16,380 nt of DNA from Caldithrix sp. Lineage in GTDB: Bacteria > KSB1 > UBA2214 > DYKH01. Positions within the stretch are counted from its first letter, which is position 1. Each line of letters starts with the position of its first letter. The notes under the pieces are model-generated. The model saw only the letters and a list, made by a program, of their open reading frames with translations, searched no databases and was not told where the DNA came from. Position numbers and translations under genes: made by a program. Of the stretch, positions 7,551 to 15,015 are shown piece after piece. The DNA lies in the NCBI GenBank assembly GCA_020722685.1, contig DYKH01000025.1, forward strand, positions 33,222 to 49,601. The letters are read 5' to 3'.

Positions 7551-8792
7551 CTAATCGTCTTCCAGCAGGTGCATTACCAATCCGCTAAGGAGCTTTGGCT
7601 CGAACCAGGTGGATTTCGGCGGCATGACCTGTCCAGCATCCGCCACTTGCATCACCTGTCGAATTTCCGTTGGGAAAAGAGAAAACGCCACTTGAAAATC
7701 ACCCGTGTCCACAAGACGTTTTAGCTCGATTACGCTTCCAACGCCGCCAATAAATTTCACCCGCTTGTCCGTTCGTGGATCGGCTATACCCAGCAGAGGC
7801 TCCAAAACTTCTTTCTGAAGAATGCTCACATCTAATTGATCTATTGGATTAGGGCTTTCGGCATCCGCCCTTAATGAATACCATTTCCCCGCCAAATACA
7901 TACCCAAAACATGATGTTTGGAAGGAGAAAACAAATCACCATCCAACGGGTCGACAGTCAAACGATTTGAGAGCTCATGCAGAAAAGAACGCACATCCAA
8001 GCCGTTCAAGCCGCGCACGGCCCGGTTGTAGGGCAAAATAAGCATCTGCGTGTCGGGGAAAATGACGGAGAAAACGTAATTGAATTCTTCCTCGCCGTTA
8101 AATTGCGGACGCTGCTTTCTCATTTGCCGACAAACTTGTGCGGCCGCCTCGGAGCGGTGATGCCCATCGGCGATGTATAGTTCTTTGATTTGCTCAAAGC
8201 TTTGCTGGATTTGGAGAATCAGCTTGTCGTCCTCGATGACATGAAATGTATGCCGTACACCGTGATCAGCGATAAAATCGTATACCGGATCGCTTTTTGT
8301 CCCCAGCTCCAACAAGGCCGCAATGTTGGCCTGCTCGCGATAACATTGAAATACCGGCCCGGTCTGTGCGTTCAAGGCCAACATCAATTGCGCCCGGTCG
8401 TTGACCTTGTCCGGCTGTGTATTTTCGTGCTTTTTAATGATGCCGTTCAGATATGCGTCAACCGAAGTGCAGGCTACCAAGCCCAGTTGCTCATGCTTGC
8501 CCATGATTTGCTTGTACGCATAAAAACAAGGCCTCTGATCCTGCTGCAAAACGCCGGTTTCTCGCAGCCATGCCAGATTTTCGGCACCCTTGGCATAGAC
8601 CGCCGGATCATAAGGGTCCGTCAACGGATCCAGATCGATTTCCGGTTTGGTCACATGTAGAATAGAGTAGGGATTGCCTTTTGCACGTTCACGCGCTTGT
8701 ACGGTATCCAACACGTCATAAGGCGGCGCAGCGACTTTCTGAGCAAATTCCTTCCGAGGCCGCAAGCCACGAAAAGGACGGATTAGCGGCAT
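7551..8792 (-). CDS. DUF1015 domain-containing protein
   Basis: A 413-residue cytoplasmic protein of the DUF1015 family (COG4198), of unproven function. Family hallmarks: IRPFRGLRP at the very N terminus, AAPPYDVL (21-28), PYSILHV (41-47), KKHENT (120-125) before DR (132-133), and ADGHHRSEAAA (208-218). The DGHHR box resembles the conserved box of ParB/sulfiredoxin-like proteins, a fold that includes the free-serine kinases SerK and SbnI. From memory, DUF1015 genes often neighbour serA/serC, and here serC is two genes downstream, so a role in serine or phosphoserine metabolism is a fair inference. ATG at 8792 is chosen because AAAAGGA lies eight bases upstream and the family begins right at IRPF. 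A GTG at 8810 would add six residues and has no Shine-Dalgarno site. Confidence 0.9.
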   Translation of the reverse strand: MPLIRPFRGLRPRKEFAQKVAAPPYDVLDTVQARERAKGNPYSILHVTKPEIDLDPLTDPYDPAVYAKGAENLAWLRETGVLQQDQRPCFYAYKQIMGKHEQLGLVACTSVDAYLNGIIKKHENTQPDKVNDRAQLMLALNAQTGPVFQCYREQANIAALLELGTKSDPVYDFIADHGVRHTFHVIEDDKLILQIQQSFEQIKELYIADGHHRSEAAAQVCRQMRKQRPQFNGEEEFNYVFSVIFPDTQMLILPYNRAVRGLNGLDVRSFLHELSNRLTVDPLDGDLFSPSKHHVLGMYLAGKWYSLRADAESPNPIDQLDVSILQKEVLEPLLGIADPRTDKRVKFIGGVGSVIELKRLVDTGDFQVAFSLFPTEIRQVMQVADAGQVMPPKSTWFEPKLLSGLVMHLLEDD

Positions 8793-8856
8793 TGAAATGA
8801 TCCTTTTCACAACACCAAAAGCTTTTCACGAAGCAATCGATTTTCAAGCGCCGGCC

Positions 8857-8896
8857 CTACCATCCGTCCGTGAGAATCTCGGAAATTTCCTGGTAG
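8857..8896 (-). promoter_or_regulatory. Foldable 5' leader of the DUF1015-ClC-serC transcript
   Basis: Within the roughly 110-base untranslated leader, CTACCA (8857-8862) pairs with TGGTAG (8891-8896). Inside this outer stem lie two adjacent palindromes, GAGAATCTC (8872-8880) and GGAAATTTCC (8881-8890). As DNA the palindromes could be a repressor site just downstream of the start point; as RNA the whole could be a control structure. It matches no riboswitch I recognise. Confidence 0.35.
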
Positions 8897-8909
8897 AGCC
8901 CCTTTCGCA

Positions 8910-8938
8910 ATTGTAACGAGAATCCATGCAAAAGTCAA
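8910..8938 (-). promoter_or_regulatory. Sigma-70-type promoter for the DUF1015-ClC-serC operon
   Basis: On the minus strand, TTGACT (8938-8933) and TACAAT (8915-8910) are separated by exactly 17 bases, each matching the consensus at five of six positions. Transcription would start near 8903, leaving a leader of about 110 bases before the DUF1015 start codon. This is the best sigma-70 match noticed in the window. Confidence 0.65.
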
Positions 8939-8954
8939 GTAAAGTCTGCGTAAT

Positions 8955-8983
8955 TTGGATTGCCTTTCATCTCATGATAGAGT
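8955..8983 (+). promoter_or_regulatory. Possible sigma-70-type promoter for the kinase/regulator pair
   Basis: TTGGAT (8955-8960) and TAGAGT (8978-8983) are 17 bases apart, each four of six against the consensus. They sit 40 bases before the histidine-kinase start codon, in the divergent gap shared with the minus-strand promoter. This is a weak match supported mainly by position. Confidence 0.35.
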
Positions 8984-9023
8984 AAATTTGCCAAAATTGA
9001 ACCCAACTTGAGTCCGACGAATT

Positions 9024-11066
9024 ATGCAAACTCTTTCATCCAAGAAAGCAAAACCAAAAGTCCGGCTATTCAGAACGGAGATGATCGTTGCCTTGACCAT
9101 CATTTTGGGATTATTGTTATTCGCCTCGGCAGTTTTGGAGATTCGCGGTTCCCGCCGCGAACTGAAGCATTTGCTCCGCGAAGAAGGCTTGGCCATGATG
9201 TCAGCGCTACAAAAGGGCACCAAGAATGCCATGCAGGCATTCGATTTGGTGGAGGACTTTATGGCAGAAAAGCTGCTGAATGAAGCCCGCCACATCGAGC
9301 GGCTCGATTACCTCAACGCCTTGACTCAGCAAACCCTCTCGCAAATCGCTGACCAGAGCAACATATTCCGCATCAACGTCTTTAATGCTGACGGTTCACG
9401 ATCCCTAACGAATCGTCGCCCCGAGGGTGACATGGGTAGGCAGCAAGCGCCGAGGACACTCTTGCACGAAATCATAAAGGAAGGAAACGACGAATTGGTC
9501 TTGGGATTTCGGCAAGGCCGGTTTGGCTCCGGCAACCGTTTTGCCGTAGCCAAACGCCGGCGAAAAGGCGGGGCCATTGTCCTCAATATCGACGCCCAGC
9601 ACATGCTGGAGATTCGTCGCAGCATCGGCGCCGGCCGGTTCATTCAGGATATCGGCGCCAGCGAAGGCGTGAGCTATGTTGTTTTGCAGGACACGACCGG
9701 AGTGCTCCTTGCATCGCAGGGTGTGCAACAGATCACTTCCATCTCGGAGGATAAGTTCCTGCAAGCGCTGGTAAGCTCCACCAAAGCTTCTACACGTTTT
9801 ATCGATTATCAAGGGAAAGAAGTATTCGAAATTGTGCAAGCCTTGCAAGTTGAGGACAAGGCAGCGGGGCTTTTGCGCATCGGGCTGAGTACCCAACATT
9901 TGCGCGAGGCAGAGCGAAGCGCAATGGGGCGGATTGCCTTGGTCTCTGTGTTGTTACTCGGCATTGGCGTGCTGGTGGTCAACATTGTCTTGGGTGCGCA
10001 AAGCTATCGCAACCTGCGCCATGAATATGAACGCATCGAGACTTATACCGGCAGCATCCTCACCAATATGACCGAAGCGGTGGTTGCGGTGGATCGCAAC
10101 GGCGCTATCACACTCTTCAATCGAGCGGCGGAAAAGCTGTTTGCTATCCATGCAACCCAGGCGATCGGGAAAGACTGTATGACCGTTCTGCCGTTGCTTT
10201 CTCCCATCTTTCAGCAAACATTGGACACCGGCACGGACCAGCCCGCCATGGAAATGTCCATGAAGAGTGGTTCGCAAGAATTAGTGCTGCTGGTGAGCGT
10301 GGCCCACCTTCAGAGCCGGAATGGCCAAATTGATACCGCCTTCGCTGTCATAAAAGATCTGACCCGGCAGAAAAAGCTGGAGGAAAGTTTACGACGCAGA
10401 GATCAATTGACGGCTATGGGCAGTCTTGCCTCCGGCGTGGCGCACGAAATCCGCAATCCCCTCAATGCCATCAGCATGATTGCCCAGCGCTTTAACAAGG
10501 AATTTGTGCCGAAAGCAGACGCCGAGGAATATCATCGTCTCTCGACTGCGATGTTCCAGGAGACCCGGCGAATCAATGAAATCGTGCAGCAGTTCCTACA
10601 ATTCGCCCGACCGGCCAAGTTGAACAAACAACTCACCGACCTATCCCGGCTCGTCGCTCACGTTGCCACCTTGGTCGAGCCGGAAGCCAAAGAAAAGGGT
10701 ATACTGGTGGAATACCACTGCAAATCGGTCCCAGAGATTTCGGTGGATCGGGACAAGCTGCAACAAGCTCTCCTCAACTTGGCGCAGAACAGCTTGCAAG
10801 CGTGCTCGACAGGACAAAAGATTACTTTTGCCTGCGAGCAACGAGATGAGAGCGTTCGCGTCATGGTGAGTGATACTGGTAAGGGAATCGCGAAAGAAAA
10901 CCTGTCCAAGATTTTCAACCTGTATTTTACCACCCGCGAAGAAGGAACCGGCTTGGGATTGAGCATCGTGCAGCAGATCGTTTCTCAGCACGATGGAATC
11001 ATCGAGGTGAAAAGCCAGGAAGGTGAAGGCACCACATTCACTATATCTTTGCCCATTTTGGAGTAA
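9024..11066 (+). CDS. Sensor histidine kinase with extracytoplasmic sensor and PAS domain
   Basis: A 680-residue inner-membrane kinase. TM1 is at about 19-39 and TM2 at about 303-324; the 260 residues between form a periplasmic sensor with two sections that each look like a Cache/PAS sheet (about 112-190 and 217-288). A cytoplasmic PAS domain follows (about 340-446, TEAVVAVDRNGAITLFNRAA). The HisKA H-box GVAHEIRNPLNAI has phospho-acceptor H474. The ATPase domain has its N-box around N585-N589, DTGKGI (617-622) and GTGLGLSIV (641-649). All catalytic boxes are intact. The domain order resembles AtoS/ZraS/NtrY-type kinases that serve sigma-54 activators. The ligand cannot be read from sequence. 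It is the first gene of a pair; the regulator begins three bases after its stop codon. The ATG has only a weak ribosome site. Confidence 0.93.
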   Translation: MQTLSSKKAKPKVRLFRTEMIVALTIILGLLLFASAVLEIRGSRRELKHLLREEGLAMMSALQKGTKNAMQAFDLVEDFMAEKLLNEARHIERLDYLNALTQQTLSQIADQSNIFRINVFNADGSRSLTNRRPEGDMGRQQAPRTLLHEIIKEGNDELVLGFRQGRFGSGNRFAVAKRRRKGGAIVLNIDAQHMLEIRRSIGAGRFIQDIGASEGVSYVVLQDTTGVLLASQGVQQITSISEDKFLQALVSSTKASTRFIDYQGKEVFEIVQALQVEDKAAGLLRIGLSTQHLREAERSAMGRIALVSVLLLGIGVLVVNIVLGAQSYRNLRHEYERIETYTGSILTNMTEAVVAVDRNGAITLFNRAAEKLFAIHATQAIGKDCMTVLPLLSPIFQQTLDTGTDQPAMEMSMKSGSQELVLLVSVAHLQSRNGQIDTAFAVIKDLTRQKKLEESLRRRDQLTAMGSLASGVAHEIRNPLNAISMIAQRFNKEFVPKADAEEYHRLSTAMFQETRRINEIVQQFLQFARPAKLNKQLTDLSRLVAHVATLVEPEAKEKGILVEYHCKSVPEISVDRDKLQQALLNLAQNSLQACSTGQKITFACEQRDESVRVMVSDTGKGIAKENLSKIFNLYFTTREEGTGLGLSIVQQIVSQHDGIIEVKSQEGEGTTFTISLPILE

Positions 11067-11069
11067 AGA

Positions 11070-12431
11070 ATGCCCAAGTATACTATTTTGGTTGTCGACG
11101 ACGAACGCACCCAGCGGGAGGCTTTGGCCGGATTCTTGAAAAAGCAAGGCTATCAACTACACGTCGCGGCATCCGGCAAACAAGCTGTGGAAATCATCCA
11201 ACAGAATCCCATCGACATGGTGCTCACGGATTTGCGCATGCCGGATTTGGATGGGGCGATGCTTTTGCGTCTCACCAAAGAAACCAATCCCGAAATAGAG
11301 GTGATCGTGATGACCGCCTTTGGCAGCATCGAGGGCGCGACGCAAGCCATGAAAGATGGAGCCATCGATTTTGTCACCAAGCCGATTGATTTGGAGCAGT
11401 TGGAGCTAACCATTGCCAAGGCTTTGGAGCGCAAGCACCTTGTTTCGGAGAATCGCCGGCTGCGCGAGCTGGTTGGCGAACGCCTGCAATTCGGCGGCAT
11501 CATCACCGCCAGCAACGTGATGGAACAGGCTTTGAGCGTGGCCTCGCGAGCGGCCGGCAGCAAAGCGACCGTTCTCCTTACCGGTGAGAGCGGTACCGGT
11601 AAAGAATTGGTTGCTAAAGCGATCCATCTGGCCAGTCCCAGAGCCGAGCAGCCGTTTGTCGCCGTGAACATGGCGGCCTTGCCGGAGAACCTGATTGAGA
11701 GCGAATTATTCGGCCACGAGAAAGGCGCTTTTACCGGCGCGGACAAATTTCGCCAAGGACGTTTTGAAATGGCGGATGGCGGCACTTTGTTCATCGACGA
11801 AGTCGGCGAGGTGCCGGCGAGCACGCAAGTCAAATTGCTGCGGGTGCTGCAGGGACAAGAATTCGAGCGCCTCGGCTCATCACAGCCGATCAAGGTGGAC
11901 GTACGGGTGATCGCCGCCACCAATCGTCCGTTGGAAGAAATGATTAAAACGGGCCAATTTCGCGAGGATTTGTACTACCGGCTCAACGTGGTAAAAATCC
12001 AATTGCCGCCTTTACGCGAGCGCAAGGCCGACATCCCGCTCTTGGTGCAGCATTTTATCCGCCACTTTGCAAAAATGAACGACAAGAGCGTTTCCGGCGT
12101 CTCCAAAGAAGCCATGGATTTGTTGATCAAATACGCCTTTCCGGGAAACGTGCGCGAGCTGGAAAATATCATCGAGCAGGCGGTGGTTCTGGCGCGTGAG
12201 GATATGCTGACGACTGCGGACCTGCCTACGCATCTGCGTGGGAATGCTTGGGAAGGTCAAGAAGAAATTGAAGCATCAGGCAGCTTTCAGCAACGTGTGG
12301 AAGCTTTTGAGAAGAAGCTCATCCGCCAAGCTCTGCAAGAGGCGAACGGCATCCAAACGAAAGCTGCGGCATCCTTGGGCATGACCGAGCGGCACTTGCG
12401 CTACAAGCTGCAAAAGTATGGGATGAAATGA
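11070..12431 (+). CDS. NtrC-family sigma-54-dependent response regulator
   Basis: A 453-residue activator with three complete domains. The receiver has acidic pocket D10/D11, phospho-acceptor D54 in LTDLRMPD, T82 and K104. The AAA+ domain has Walker A GESGTGKE (172-179), the sigma-54 contact loop GAFTGA (219-224), Walker B TLFIDE (about 239-244), FREDLYYRLNV (297-307) and GNVRELEN (359-366). The C-terminal Fis-type helix-turn-helix is at about 413-450 (AAASLGMTERHLRYKLQKYG). It therefore should open sigma-54 promoters when phosphorylated, presumably by the adjacent kinase. GGAG lies six bases before the ATG and overlaps the end of the kinase gene, so the two are likely co-translated. It is closest in layout to AtoC/ZraR. 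A candidate target promoter lies 2.5 kb away, at 14944-14959. Confidence 0.95.
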   Translation: MPKYTILVVDDERTQREALAGFLKKQGYQLHVAASGKQAVEIIQQNPIDMVLTDLRMPDLDGAMLLRLTKETNPEIEVIVMTAFGSIEGATQAMKDGAIDFVTKPIDLEQLELTIAKALERKHLVSENRRLRELVGERLQFGGIITASNVMEQALSVASRAAGSKATVLLTGESGTGKELVAKAIHLASPRAEQPFVAVNMAALPENLIESELFGHEKGAFTGADKFRQGRFEMADGGTLFIDEVGEVPASTQVKLLRVLQGQEFERLGSSQPIKVDVRVIAATNRPLEEMIKTGQFREDLYYRLNVVKIQLPPLRERKADIPLLVQHFIRHFAKMNDKSVSGVSKEAMDLLIKYAFPGNVRELENIIEQAVVLAREDMLTTADLPTHLRGNAWEGQEEIEASGSFQQRVEAFEKKLIRQALQEANGIQTKAAASLGMTERHLRYKLQKYGMK

Positions 12432-12797
12432 GTGGCTAGAAAATGGCTTTCCGGAGGCTTTGAAAGCTCCGGGAGGTTTAACAAATGTTTTGCCACTATC
12501 GAAATGTTGAACGAGCTTGAAGACGTTCTGAATCGCCCCCGGTTTTCGGACAGAATTGATAGCCTGAAAACCTCGGTGGCGGAGATAATGGCGGGAGTTG
12601 TCAGTTTGGTGCAGATTGTGCGGCTGAAGCGTGAAATTAAGTTGCGAGACGAGGAAAAGCCGATAGGTTTAGACGACCTGATATTCATCCATTGCGCGAT
12701 CATTTCGGGCGATGAGCATCTACTTAGCCTCAAACACATAAGACAAATCCAAGTTCTTAAGCCGAACGATTTTTTGAGCCGATTTTCTCTCGCCTAA
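12432..12797 (+). pseudogene. Remnant of a PIN-family toxin (COG1569-like)
   Basis: The 121-codon frame beginning with GTG directly after the regulator's stop codon matches the middle and end of putative PIN-domain toxins: EMLNELEDVLNRPRF (24-38), LDDLIFIHCAI (80-90), ISGDEHLLSL and VLKPNDFL. The N-terminal strand with the essential DTN motif is missing. Several codons between HCAI and ISGDEHLL also seem deleted, where the family has Gly-x-Ala-Asp-Tyr. The GTG has no proper ribosome site of its own, and the first 15 codons run through a strong hairpin. I read it as a decayed toxin gene without nuclease activity; no antitoxin gene is visible beside it. It could still be made as a coupled product behind the regulator. 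Confidence 0.65.
12451..12472 (+). other. Hairpin behind the response-regulator gene
   Basis: CCGGA-(G)-GCTT and AAGC-TCCGG form a nine-pair stem with one bulged G and a TGA loop, 20 bases after the regulator stop codon. No T-run follows, so it is not a standard intrinsic terminator, though it may be a decayed one or protect the mRNA end. Confidence 0.45.
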
Positions 12798-12918
12798 TCT
12801 CCTCGGGGTTCTAATCTTGATTTTTTGTTTCAAACCTTTACTTATGTTGAACCGGTTCGAGGCCGTCGCGCTCCCTTAAAAAAGTTGACGGTGGCAAGAC
12901 CGGATCCACTCTGCTGCC

Positions 12919-14058
12919 TCAAAACTCCTGCGAAATTCCCAAAGAGAAGAAACCGCTGACGTACTGATAATACGGATCGTTCGATTTGTTATGAATACCG
13001 GTCCAATTTATGGAAAGGGTTAGCGGCTCTCTGCCGGAACCAAGGGCAAGAGCCTTCTGTAACGTTAGCCAGGCCGAGCTACGAGCATCTTCGCGCAGCC
13101 GGCCGTCCTCATAGGGCGTGCCGTCCAAAGTCAGCGCCAGCCGTTGCTCATAGTCTTTTTGGGCCAGGCTGACCCCTATTGCCAATTTCATCCGCCATGG
13201 CAAGTTTTGTTTCAGATTCAAACTGATTTCCGGCCCGTCATAGCCGTAGATGTCATCGAACAGCTCTTCATCCGAGTAGTAAGAGCCTTCGGGATTTCCA
13301 AGGAAGCGTACCGAGTTGAGCAGGTTCTTACGCCAAAGCAATTCCGCGCTCAGACCCGTTTGCGCCGTGATGGCTTGCGCCATTCGAAACAGTCCAACAG
13401 CTTGTCTGCTGGTGCCATCGCCAAGGGTGACAATCTCTGGCAATCCTTCTACGGAACTGGTTGCACCGGACGGCTGATAGCGCTTGGTGAACAAATCCGC
13501 TTCTAAAATAAGGGTCGTGCCGCTGTCAAAGAAGCGGCTGACACGCCAATACAATGAGCTCTGCAAATGGGAAAAGGCACTCAACAAGGCATAGTCGCGC
13601 AGGCGAAATGTGACGCCTAAATAAGCATAAAACTGCTCGGTCAGATTGAGCTTCACATTGGCGTAGCCGGACGCCTGCTGCCATTCATACCAACGGTAGG
13701 CGTCTGTGTGCAGTTTCGTGCTCGCCTCCAAACCCGCATTCAGCCGGTGTCCCTCTTTGCTCCAATAGCGATAGTAGGCAAGCTTGGCCGAATGATTATG
13801 GAAGGTCCGATCTTGATAGTGCTTAAAGGCGTTGAGAGCCCCTTGGTAGCCTATCTGCAAACCCTTCCTCTCATCAGCCCATGCGTGGCTAAGAGCCGCA
13901 TCGATGCTGGTATAGTAATCCGGCGTTCCTTTGTAATTGAAGAATGCATTGCTGAGATAGCCGCTTTCGCTGCTTATGGACATGCCGACCTGACTATGCG
14001 CTTGGCCAAACAAACTCACCATGACAAAAAGGACTAGGTATAAATATGCTCGTTTCAT
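12919..14058 (-). CDS. Predicted outer-membrane beta-barrel protein
   Basis: A 379-residue protein not recognised as a named family. It has a clear signal peptide (basic MKR, hydrophobic 4-18, cleavage likely after AHS at 22). The mature part alternates polar and aromatic residues throughout (for example LAYYRYW, YANVKLNL, YAYLGVTFRLRDYALL) and ends in Phe (SLGISQEF), the pattern of outer-membrane barrels. From memory such proteins in related bacteria are left as hypothetical. It follows the calcium-repeat protein by 77 bases on the same strand, with a hairpin in the gap, so the two are likely one transcript. The ribosome site is poor (AGG about 11 bases upstream), which with the hairpin suggests it is made at a different level from its neighbour. 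Function unknown; a surface assembly or transport role is possible. Confidence 0.75.
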   Translation of the reverse strand: MKRAYLYLVLFVMVSLFGQAHSQVGMSISSESGYLSNAFFNYKGTPDYYTSIDAALSHAWADERKGLQIGYQGALNAFKHYQDRTFHNHSAKLAYYRYWSKEGHRLNAGLEASTKLHTDAYRWYEWQQASGYANVKLNLTEQFYAYLGVTFRLRDYALLSAFSHLQSSLYWRVSRFFDSGTTLILEADLFTKRYQPSGATSSVEGLPEIVTLGDGTSRQAVGLFRMAQAITAQTGLSAELLWRKNLLNSVRFLGNPEGSYYSDEELFDDIYGYDGPEISLNLKQNLPWRMKLAIGVSLAQKDYEQRLALTLDGTPYEDGRLREDARSSAWLTLQKALALGSGREPLTLSINWTGIHNKSNDPYYQYVSGFFSLGISQEF

Positions 14059-14083
14059 TTTTTTGCTGCCTTTGTAATAGCAC

Positions 14084-14111
14084 GCGGCAACAGTTGCTTA
14101 ACCGTTGCCGC
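14084..14111 (-). other. Intercistronic hairpin between the calcium-repeat and barrel genes
   Basis: GCGGCAAC (14084-14091) and GTTGCCGC (14104-14111) form a perfect eight-pair stem around a 12-base loop. It starts 24 bases after the upstream gene's stop codon and ends 26 bases before the barrel's start codon. No T-run follows on the minus strand, so partial termination or mRNA end protection is likelier than full termination. Confidence 0.6.
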
Positions 14112-14135
14112 AGTCTTTCAATGATTGTGATTTGA

Positions 14136-14882
14136 TTAGCCGTTTCCGCGACCACCGCGGCCGTCCATGGAACCGGGGCCTTTCTTATCGCCGGCCGGGC
14201 CGTTGCCCTGATTTCCGCTTTTGCCAAAACCCTTTCCCATCTTGGCGCCGCGACCGAGACAGTCCTGTGGGCGAACCCAGTCAGCGTCCTTGCCGTTGGG
14301 AATGCCGTCGCCATCGGAATCGGTGATGCGGTCGTTGATGCCGTCTCCGTCTTCATCGATAAAGCCGTTGAAGCGGGCGCCCTTACCTTTGCCGAACATT
14401 TTGCCGGTGTTCAGCTTGACAAAATCCGGGTCTTGACCGTTGGGAATGCCGTCGCCATCAGCATCCGGGGCATTGTCATTGATGCCGTCGCCGTTCTCAT
14501 CCACGAAACCGGTCTTGTCCTTTTGGCCTGGGCCAATGCCGGGTCGAACGTAATCTGGATCCTGTCCGTTGGGAACGCCATCGCCGTCTGCATCCGCGGC
14601 ATTATCATTGATGCCGTCACCGTTTTCGTCTTTAAAGCCGCTGTCTTTGGCGGCACCTTTGCCTTTGCCGACTCCAATTTTGACATAGTCGGGATCTTGG
14701 CCATTGGGGATGCCGTCACCGTCGGCGTCCGGTGCATTGTCGTTATACCCGTCGCCGTTTTCATCGACGAATTGATTACCGTGCTGCGCGTCCGTCTGGC
14801 TAAAAGTCTGCGGGGCAGCTAAGAACAGGACAACCGCCAGCGCCATTGCGCCCAGCAGTACGAGTTTTGATAGGTGTTGCAT
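14136..14882 (-). CDS. Secreted protein with thrombospondin type-3-like calcium-binding repeats
   Basis: A 248-residue exported protein. A signal peptide spans about 1-28 (LVLLGAMALAVVLFLAAPQTFS). Four 30-residue units follow at 38-67, 83-112, 126-155 and 174-203. Each has the form F-x-DENGDGxND followed by DADGDGxPNGQDPDxV, two Asp-rich loops of the thrombospondin type-3/EF-hand kind that usually bind calcium. Linkers and the 45-residue tail are rich in Gly and Lys, and there is a single Cys (C208). The fourth unit is the most diverged (DEDGDG, DSDGDG, KDADWV). ATG at 14882 is chosen over an open extension of 22 codons because a perfect AAGGAGG lies six bases upstream and the signal peptide begins there. 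It is the first gene of the unit with the outer-membrane barrel and lies behind a candidate sigma-54 promoter. A structural, adhesive or calcium-buffering role outside the cell is inferred. Confidence 0.85.
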   Translation of the reverse strand: MQHLSKLVLLGAMALAVVLFLAAPQTFSQTDAQHGNQFVDENGDGYNDNAPDADGDGIPNGQDPDYVKIGVGKGKGAAKDSGFKDENGDGINDNAADADGDGVPNGQDPDYVRPGIGPGQKDKTGFVDENGDGINDNAPDADGDGIPNGQDPDFVKLNTGKMFGKGKGARFNGFIDEDGDGINDRITDSDGDGIPNGKDADWVRPQDCLGRGAKMGKGFGKSGNQGNGPAGDKKGPGSMDGRGGRGNG

Positions 14883-14943
14883 GATGAACCTCCTTGTGGT
14901 GGTTGAGGGTGAAATGTTTTTTTGTTTTCTCACGACTGGCTTA

Positions 14944-14959
14944 GTCAACTATTGTGCCA
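14944..14959 (-). promoter_or_regulatory. Candidate sigma-54 (-24/-12) promoter for the calcium-repeat/barrel unit
   Basis: On the minus strand TGGCAC is followed after five bases by TTGAC. The -24 element TGGCAC is perfect and the spacing to the -12 element is exact; the only important departure is GA instead of GC at -12. Transcription would start near 14932, about 50 bases before the start codon. No good sigma-70 -10 box is present, and a sigma-54 activator gene lies close by. Confidence 0.55.
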
Positions 14960-14968
14960 CTTTCGATA

Positions 14969-15015
14969 GGTTAAGATTCTGATCCTGTTAGCCATTGGGA
15001 TTTCGTGTCTTAACC
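14969..15015. promoter_or_regulatory. Inverted repeat upstream of the sigma-54 promoter, possible activator sites
   Basis: GGTTAAGA (14969-14976) is inverted as TCTTAACC (15008-15015); centres are 39 bases apart, close to four helical turns. The pair lies 10-60 bases upstream of the -24 element, somewhat near for a classical enhancer. The same GGTTAAG core occurs in the loop of the hairpin at 14084-14111. Use as regulator binding sites is a guess. Confidence 0.3.

Noticed and set aside
11153..11923. Minus-strand open frame (256 codons) opposite the response regulator
   Set aside because: It is Ser/Arg/Ala-rich without motifs and fully antisense to an intact regulator; a coding shadow.
12849..12858. 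GAACCGGTTC palindrome between the PIN remnant and the barrel gene
   Set aside because: A single 10-base palindrome between convergent genes, with no T-run or partner site; not enough to call a terminator or operator. The rest of 12798-12918 shows nothing else.
14411..14822. Two overlapping alternative frames (14411-14764 minus, 14433-14822 plus) over the calcium-repeat gene
   Set aside because: They arise because the periodic DNA of the repeats keeps other frames open; they lack ribosome sites.
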